Source of the DNA: Clostridia bacterium
Lineage (GTDB): Bacteria > Bacillota > Clostridia > TANB77 > CAG-508
Assembly (NCBI GenBank): GCA_900752335.1
Contig: CAADUZ010000044.1
Coordinates: 1-16,392 of the forward strand
Direction of reading: 5' to 3'
Length of the DNA: 16,392 bases
The position numbers were made by a program, and so were the translations under genes. The notes beneath the pieces are model-generated. The model was not told where the DNA came from, made no database searches, and worked only from the letters and a program-made list of their open reading frames with translations. Shown one piece after another: positions 13,766 through 16,392 of the stretch. Numbering within the stretch: position 1 is the stretch's first letter; each line of letters starts with the position of its first letter.

Positions 13766-14873
13766 TTTCCTCTTCAGTGGCTATGCATGATTTTAGGCTA
13801 TTGTCATAACCTATGTCTGATAGCATAACCCCATAGTCTTTTTGCTCATCATATATAAAGTCAGATTTTTTTAGAATTTTGCTTTTAAAATTATAACTAT
13901 TGCAATGGCTTGCATGTCCCATCCAAGATTGCAAAGATGGCATGGCAATGCTAAAGTCTAATCTGCCTTCATGCCATAATTTATTCCATTTATTAACATG
14001 TCTTTTTATTTTTGTTTTACAATGCTTACGAAGTAATCTATGAGTAGGCCATATACGGAAGCCACAGAAATTAACGCCTTGGTCACAAGGATAGTATCTA
14101 GATTTATGGTTGAGTTCAAGTTCTAAATGTTCTTTTAAAAAGACTTCGATTTTGTGTTTTGCAATTTTACATGATTCTTTATCAGGCATTAGCAAAATAA
14201 AATCGTCCATATATCTAACATAATATTTAACTTTTAGCGTGTGCTTAATATATTGGTCCAATTCGTTAAGGTAAATATTAGCAAAGAATTGTGAAGTGTA
14301 GTTGCCTATTGGTATTCCGACAGGTTCTTCACGTCTATCGTATATTAAATGATATGTAAAATCTAATAACTTTTTATCTGATATTTGCTTTTTTAAAATA
14401 TTAAATAAAATTCCAGGATTTATACTATAGAAATATTTTTTTATATCGCATTTTAAAATCCAGTAGTTTCCTACATTTCTTTGATAAACTTGCATATAAT
14501 GTTGAATTGCATCAACAGCTTTATGTGTGCCCCTGTCAACTATGCATGCATATGTATCTTTTATAAATTTAGGCACAATATATGGTTTAATAAATTCCTC
14601 TACATACCATTGATGGACAATTCTATCAACATATGGAAGAGCTTGGATTTTGCGTAGTTTGGGCTCTGTAACATAGAAAGTTCTATACTGCCCGATTCTA
14701 TACCTTCCTGTTTTTAGTTGATTTAACAGATTAACAAGATTATTCTCCAAACTCATTTCAAATATGATAAGCTCTCTTTTTGTGGTTTTTTGGTCACGTG
14801 CTCTTAAGTGAGCAGCAAGTAAATTATCAAATGTAAGCTTTTTATAAAAACAATTCTTTATCGTGCGAGGCAA
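13737..14873 (-). CDS. Diversity-generating retroelement reverse transcriptase
   Basis: An RNA-directed DNA polymerase that copies a template RNA with adenine-specific errors and delivers the cDNA to a variable gene end. In the 378-residue product the first catalytic Asp is in WILKCDIKKYF (Asp143). GIPIGNYTSQFFANIYLN (186-203) is the DGR-type motif 4, with SQ where group II intron RTs have SP. The catalytic box is YMDD (221-224). SWMGHASHCNSYNF (316-329) is the characteristic DGR C-terminus. No maturase or endonuclease domain is present. The only usable start keeping the conserved N-terminus is TTG at 14873, inside the end of avd (16-base overlap), with AGGAGG 12 bases away, so translation is probably coupled. 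The last nine residues (370-378) come from repeat R5. It is third in the MutS-like/avd/RT operon. Confidence 0.93.
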   Translation of the reverse strand: MPRTIKNCFYKKLTFDNLLAAHLRARDQKTTKRELIIFEMSLENNLVNLLNQLKTGRYRIGQYRTFYVTEPKLRKIQALPYVDRIVHQWYVEEFIKPYIVPKFIKDTYACIVDRGTHKAVDAIQHYMQVYQRNVGNYWILKCDIKKYFYSINPGILFNILKKQISDKKLLDFTYHLIYDRREEPVGIPIGNYTSQFFANIYLNELDQYIKHTLKVKYYVRYMDDFILLMPDKESCKIAKHKIEVFLKEHLELELNHKSRYYPCDQGVNFCGFRIWPTHRLLRKHCKTKIKRHVNKWNKLWHEGRLDFSIAMPSLQSWMGHASHCNSYNFKSKILKKSDFIYDEQKDYGVMLSDIGYDNSLKSCIATEEEMSLSCLSQK

Positions 14874-15217
14874 GACTTAATCCAACCTCCTAACATATTA
14901 CAAATATCAGTTATTTTAGTACACCAAGTTTCATAATTTTGTTTAGATATATATTGGTATTTATATGCCAGTCTAACAAAAACCTTCTGCAAATTTAGCT
15001 CTACGTCTAAATCATTTAAATGTTCTAATTTAACTTTTTTATTGTATTCTTTAAAAGCATAAAGCAAATGCCTTAAACCCAAATACATTGCTTGCTTGGT
15101 TTCACTGGCTAAAGCTAGTTTTTCGGATTTTGGATATTTGATACATAAATTATTGGTATAATATATCAAATCTAAATATTTTTGATATATCACAAGTGTT
15201 TCTTTTGATTCGTACAT
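14858..15217 (-). CDS. avd: Avd-like four-helix bundle protein of the DGR
   Basis: The accessory variability determinant forms a positively charged barrel that binds the RT and the template RNA in known DGRs. The 119-residue product is all-helical by appearance, beginning MYESKETLVIYQKYLDLIYY and ending NMLGGWIKSCLAR, the usual Avd/four-helix-bundle finish. Lys is frequent, consistent with nucleic acid binding. The start at 15217 is preferred over ATG 15235, which overlaps the upstream stop as TAATG: TAGGAG stands just before 15217 and relatives start at this point. It lies directly between the MutS-like gene and the RT and overlaps the RT by 16 bases. Other four-helix-bundle proteins exist (including in rRNA intervening sequences), but the adjacent DGR RT makes Avd the best call. 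Confidence 0.85.
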   Translation of the reverse strand: MYESKETLVIYQKYLDLIYYTNNLCIKYPKSEKLALASETKQAMYLGLRHLLYAFKEYNKKVKLEHLNDLDVELNLQKVFVRLAYKYQYISKQNYETWCTKITDICNMLGGWIKSCLAR

Positions 15218-15234
15218 TATTTTATCTCCTAACA

Positions 15235-15642
15235 TTATTTATATATTTCCTTCAATAAATTACTAGTACTTAAAAGTATTTCATAAGCCTCTTTAAAAGT
15301 AATATTATCAAAATTAATATTAATTATTTCTTCTATGACATTTTTAAGCCTTACATTATTCATGTAATCAGAATAATTTTCTACAATACCATATGTGTCA
15401 TCGGCTATGGTAAAAGGAATATTTTTAGCCTCTAGGATTCTAAAATAATGCTCCTGCCTTGAAACAGGAAAACCACACTTTGTAACATTAGGACTTAAGT
15501 TTGTAACCTTTAAATTAAGCTCCTTGGCTAAAGTGGTAGCATCTTCCTCGAGCGCTAAAAAGAAAATTCCAGATTTAAAAAGATAAATGGTATCTTTATC
15601 ATTCTTTTTTAGCTCTAGATATTTAGGATAAAGCTTACTCAT
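15235..15642 (-). CDS. Standalone MutS domain-I-like protein of the DGR operon
   Basis: A 135-residue protein resembling the N-terminal mismatch-recognition domain of MutS. YPKYLELKKNDKDTIYLFKSG aligns with the MutS start (..YLRLKAQHPEILLFYRMG..), then FFLALEEDATTLAKELNLKVT, a G-F-P-V turn (MutS GIPYH) and ILEAKNIPFTIADD. The mismatch-probing Phe-x-Glu of MutS (in DFYE) is not kept; FFLAL is there instead. No connector, clamp or ATPase domain follows; the C-terminal third is helical and unrecognised. A strong AAGGAGGT precedes the ATG and the stop overlaps the next ATG. It is first in the operon with avd and the RT. MutS-like accessory genes have been reported with some DGRs as far as I recall. 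A role in heteroduplex handling is inference. Confidence 0.75.
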   Translation of the reverse strand: MSKLYPKYLELKKNDKDTIYLFKSGIFFLALEEDATTLAKELNLKVTNLSPNVTKCGFPVSRQEHYFRILEAKNIPFTIADDTYGIVENYSDYMNNVRLKNVIEEIININFDNITFKEAYEILLSTSNLLKEIYK

Positions 15643-15666
15643 AAACTACCTCCTTTTTTATGTGTG

Positions 15667-15689
15667 AGGGGCAACAAAAAAGTGCCCCT
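15667..15689 (-). other. Hairpin in the 5' leader of the DGR operon
   Basis: AGGGGCA (15667-15673) and TGCCCCT (15683-15689) form a GC-rich 7-bp stem with a 9-base loop. It is unusual in such AT-rich surroundings. It lies between the promoter at 15744 and the MutS-like start codon, about 25 bases before the start. No T-run follows as in a terminator, so it may affect translation or RNA stability. Confidence 0.55.
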
Positions 15690-15743
15690 TACAATAATAA
15701 GGCACAACTATTCCTAATATATAAATTTAAAATCGACAAATTC

Positions 15744-15771
15744 ATTATACTAGAAAAAAATAAAAAAGCAA
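15744..15771 (-). promoter_or_regulatory. Probable promoter of the DGR operon
   Basis: On the minus strand TTGCTT (15766-15771), a 16-base spacer and a perfect TATAAT (15744-15749), about 100 bases before the MutS-like start codon. Confidence 0.6.
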
Positions 15772-15877
15772 GAGTAAAATTCAAAAAAATATAAAAATTA
15801 CTACAGGGGTAATTTGAACAAATATTACAAACATGTTACAGAAATATTAAATATTTATTACAATAATGCCGCTAGCA

Positions 15878-15906
15878 TTGAAAAATTCACATAAGTAGCA
15901 TACAAT
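15878..15906 (+). promoter_or_regulatory. Probable promoter of the prepilin-like gene
   Basis: TTGAAA (15878-15883), a 17-base spacer and TACAAT (15901-15906), divergent from the DGR operon promoter. A small AATGC/GCATT hairpin (15865-15879) overlaps its -35 box. Confidence 0.45.
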
Positions 15907-16130
15907 ATACGAGAAGATACGAAAATATTTCTTAAATATAGAAGAAATAAGTAAAATATAAATATATAAAGCAAAAAATACAACAAATAAAGATAGCATA
16001 AAAATAAAAAGAAAGAAAAAGCAGAATAACAAAAATACAAAAACAAATGTAAAACATGAATAAAAGTAAAACAAAAGATAAAAATAATAAAAAGAAAAAA
16101 TATAAATAAAGAAAAGGAGAAAAAGAACAT
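15907..16130 (+). other. Long A-rich leader before the prepilin-like gene
   Basis: About 220 bases, very rich in A and poor in T on the plus strand, with no credible plus-strand gene. The long minus-strand reading frames across it give low-complexity Phe/Leu/Tyr-rich strings and are antisense artefacts. It ends in the ribosome binding site AAAGGAGA (16113-16120). The whole divergent gap 15643-16130 holds only the two promoters, the hairpin and this leader; no template repeat is visible in it. Confidence 0.5.
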
Positions 16131-16392
16131 ATGAAAAGCAGAAACATAAAAACAAAATTAACAGAAAATTTAAGCAGAGTGAGAAAAACAAAGCAAGAAC
16201 AAGGCATAACTCTAATAGCACTAGTAATAACAATAATTATACTAATAATATTAGCAACAGTAACAATAACCTTGGTGTTTGGGGAAGGTGGGTTAATCCA
16301 AAGAGCACAAGAAGGAAAAGAAATAACAGAACAAGCACAAAAGGACGAGCAAGACGAATTAAAAGGAGCAGAAGAGTTCATAAATGGTGTGC
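16131..16392 (+). CDS. Prepilin-like surface protein, N-terminal part (runs off the window); candidate DGR target
   Basis: The 87 visible residues have a basic start (MKSRNIKTKLTENLSRVRKTKQEQ). A type IV prepilin-like site QG followed by ITLIALV (Gly25 with Ile26 as the likely mature residue) comes next. Then come a hydrophobic helix (about 26-50) and a polar, Glu/Lys-rich helix (GGLIQRAQEGKEITEQAQKDEQDEL). The Glu at mature position 5 of classical pilins is Ala here. Such proteins are common in clostridia and are expected to be membrane-anchored and exposed. AAAGGAGA sits just upstream. The C-terminus is outside the window. Because the gene is divergent from and adjacent to the DGR operon, a variable lectin domain at its unseen end is a reasonable guess, not an observation. 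Codons are almost all A-ending. Confidence 0.75.
   Translation, partial: MKSRNIKTKLTENLSRVRKTKQEQGITLIALVITIIILIILATVTITLVFGEGGLIQRAQEGKEITEQAQKDEQDELKGAEEFINGV

Noticed and set aside
13737..14873. Group II intron or retron origin for the RT
   Set aside because: There is no maturase or endonuclease domain, motif 4 reads SQ rather than SP, the C-terminus has the DGR-type GHASHCNSYNF motif, and an Avd-like gene is adjacent.
15667..15689. A rho-independent terminator before the MutS-like gene
   Set aside because: The stem is GC-rich but neither side is followed by a proper T-run, and it lies between promoter and start codon.
13660..16130. A template repeat next to the RT, as in compact DGRs
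   Set aside because: I looked at the region downstream of the RT, the gene junctions and the divergent leader, and saw no segment resembling the RGG...AGVF...FRVV coding sequence on either strand.
15847..16381. Overlapping Phe/Leu/Tyr-rich minus-strand frames that look like membrane proteins
   Set aside because: They are antisense of an A-rich leader and of the prepilin-like gene, low in complexity, and not backed by start signals.

Overview
The window looks like chromosomal DNA of a low-GC Gram-positive bacterium, probably an uncultured (gut-type) clostridium. The evidence is AT-rich sequence, strong AGGAGG-type ribosome binding sites, AGA- and A-ending codons, and housekeeping proteins of Firmicutes type (L28 with two CXXC pairs, RuvA, Alr, RarA, RecG, LacX-type epimerase). 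The species cannot be named from the sequence.

Layout. (1) Positions 1-900 are a tandemly duplicated, non-housekeeping region. It holds the last codons of a gene that lies outside the window, two copies of a 109-bp flank with a conserved hairpin, and between them an Asn-codon-rich lectin-like C-terminal segment. That segment has the look of a diversity-generating retroelement (DGR) template or variable repeat. (2) Positions 908-5068 are core genes: rpmB and tcdA on the minus strand, divergent from ruvA-alr-rarA on the plus strand. (3) Positions 4998-6036 are a RAYT/Y1-type transposase gene bracketed by 57-bp near-perfect inverted repeats. The element sits between the convergent 3' ends of rarA and an SPFH gene and has rewritten the C-terminus of rarA. 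(4) Positions 6034-7505 are a nfeD-SPFH membrane pair on the minus strand. (5) Positions 7745-13629 are recG, a flavin-reductase-like gene, a GH13 alpha-glucosidase-type enzyme, a LacX-type mutarotase and a small membrane protein, separated by REP-like palindromic repeats sharing the core GGGGACAGGTCTCATTTTC. (6) Positions 13737-15642 are a minus-strand DGR operon: a MutS domain-I-like protein, an Avd-like four-helix protein and a DGR-type reverse transcriptase. (7) Divergent from it, a prepilin-like gene starts at 16131 and runs off the right edge.

Most interesting reading: both ends of the window belong to one hypervariation system. The RT operon on the right would use an adenine-rich template to rewrite the 3' end of surface-protein genes. 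The 349-540 segment on the left, about 13 kb away, is the only template/variable-repeat-like sequence I found, and it carries a hairpin just downstream as known DGR targets do. A standalone MutS mismatch-domain protein in the RT operon adds a possible repair or heteroduplex component. The second theme is the REP/RAYT system, which decorates gene 3' ends and supplies stop codons or new C-terminal tails to several genes, apparently including the RT itself.
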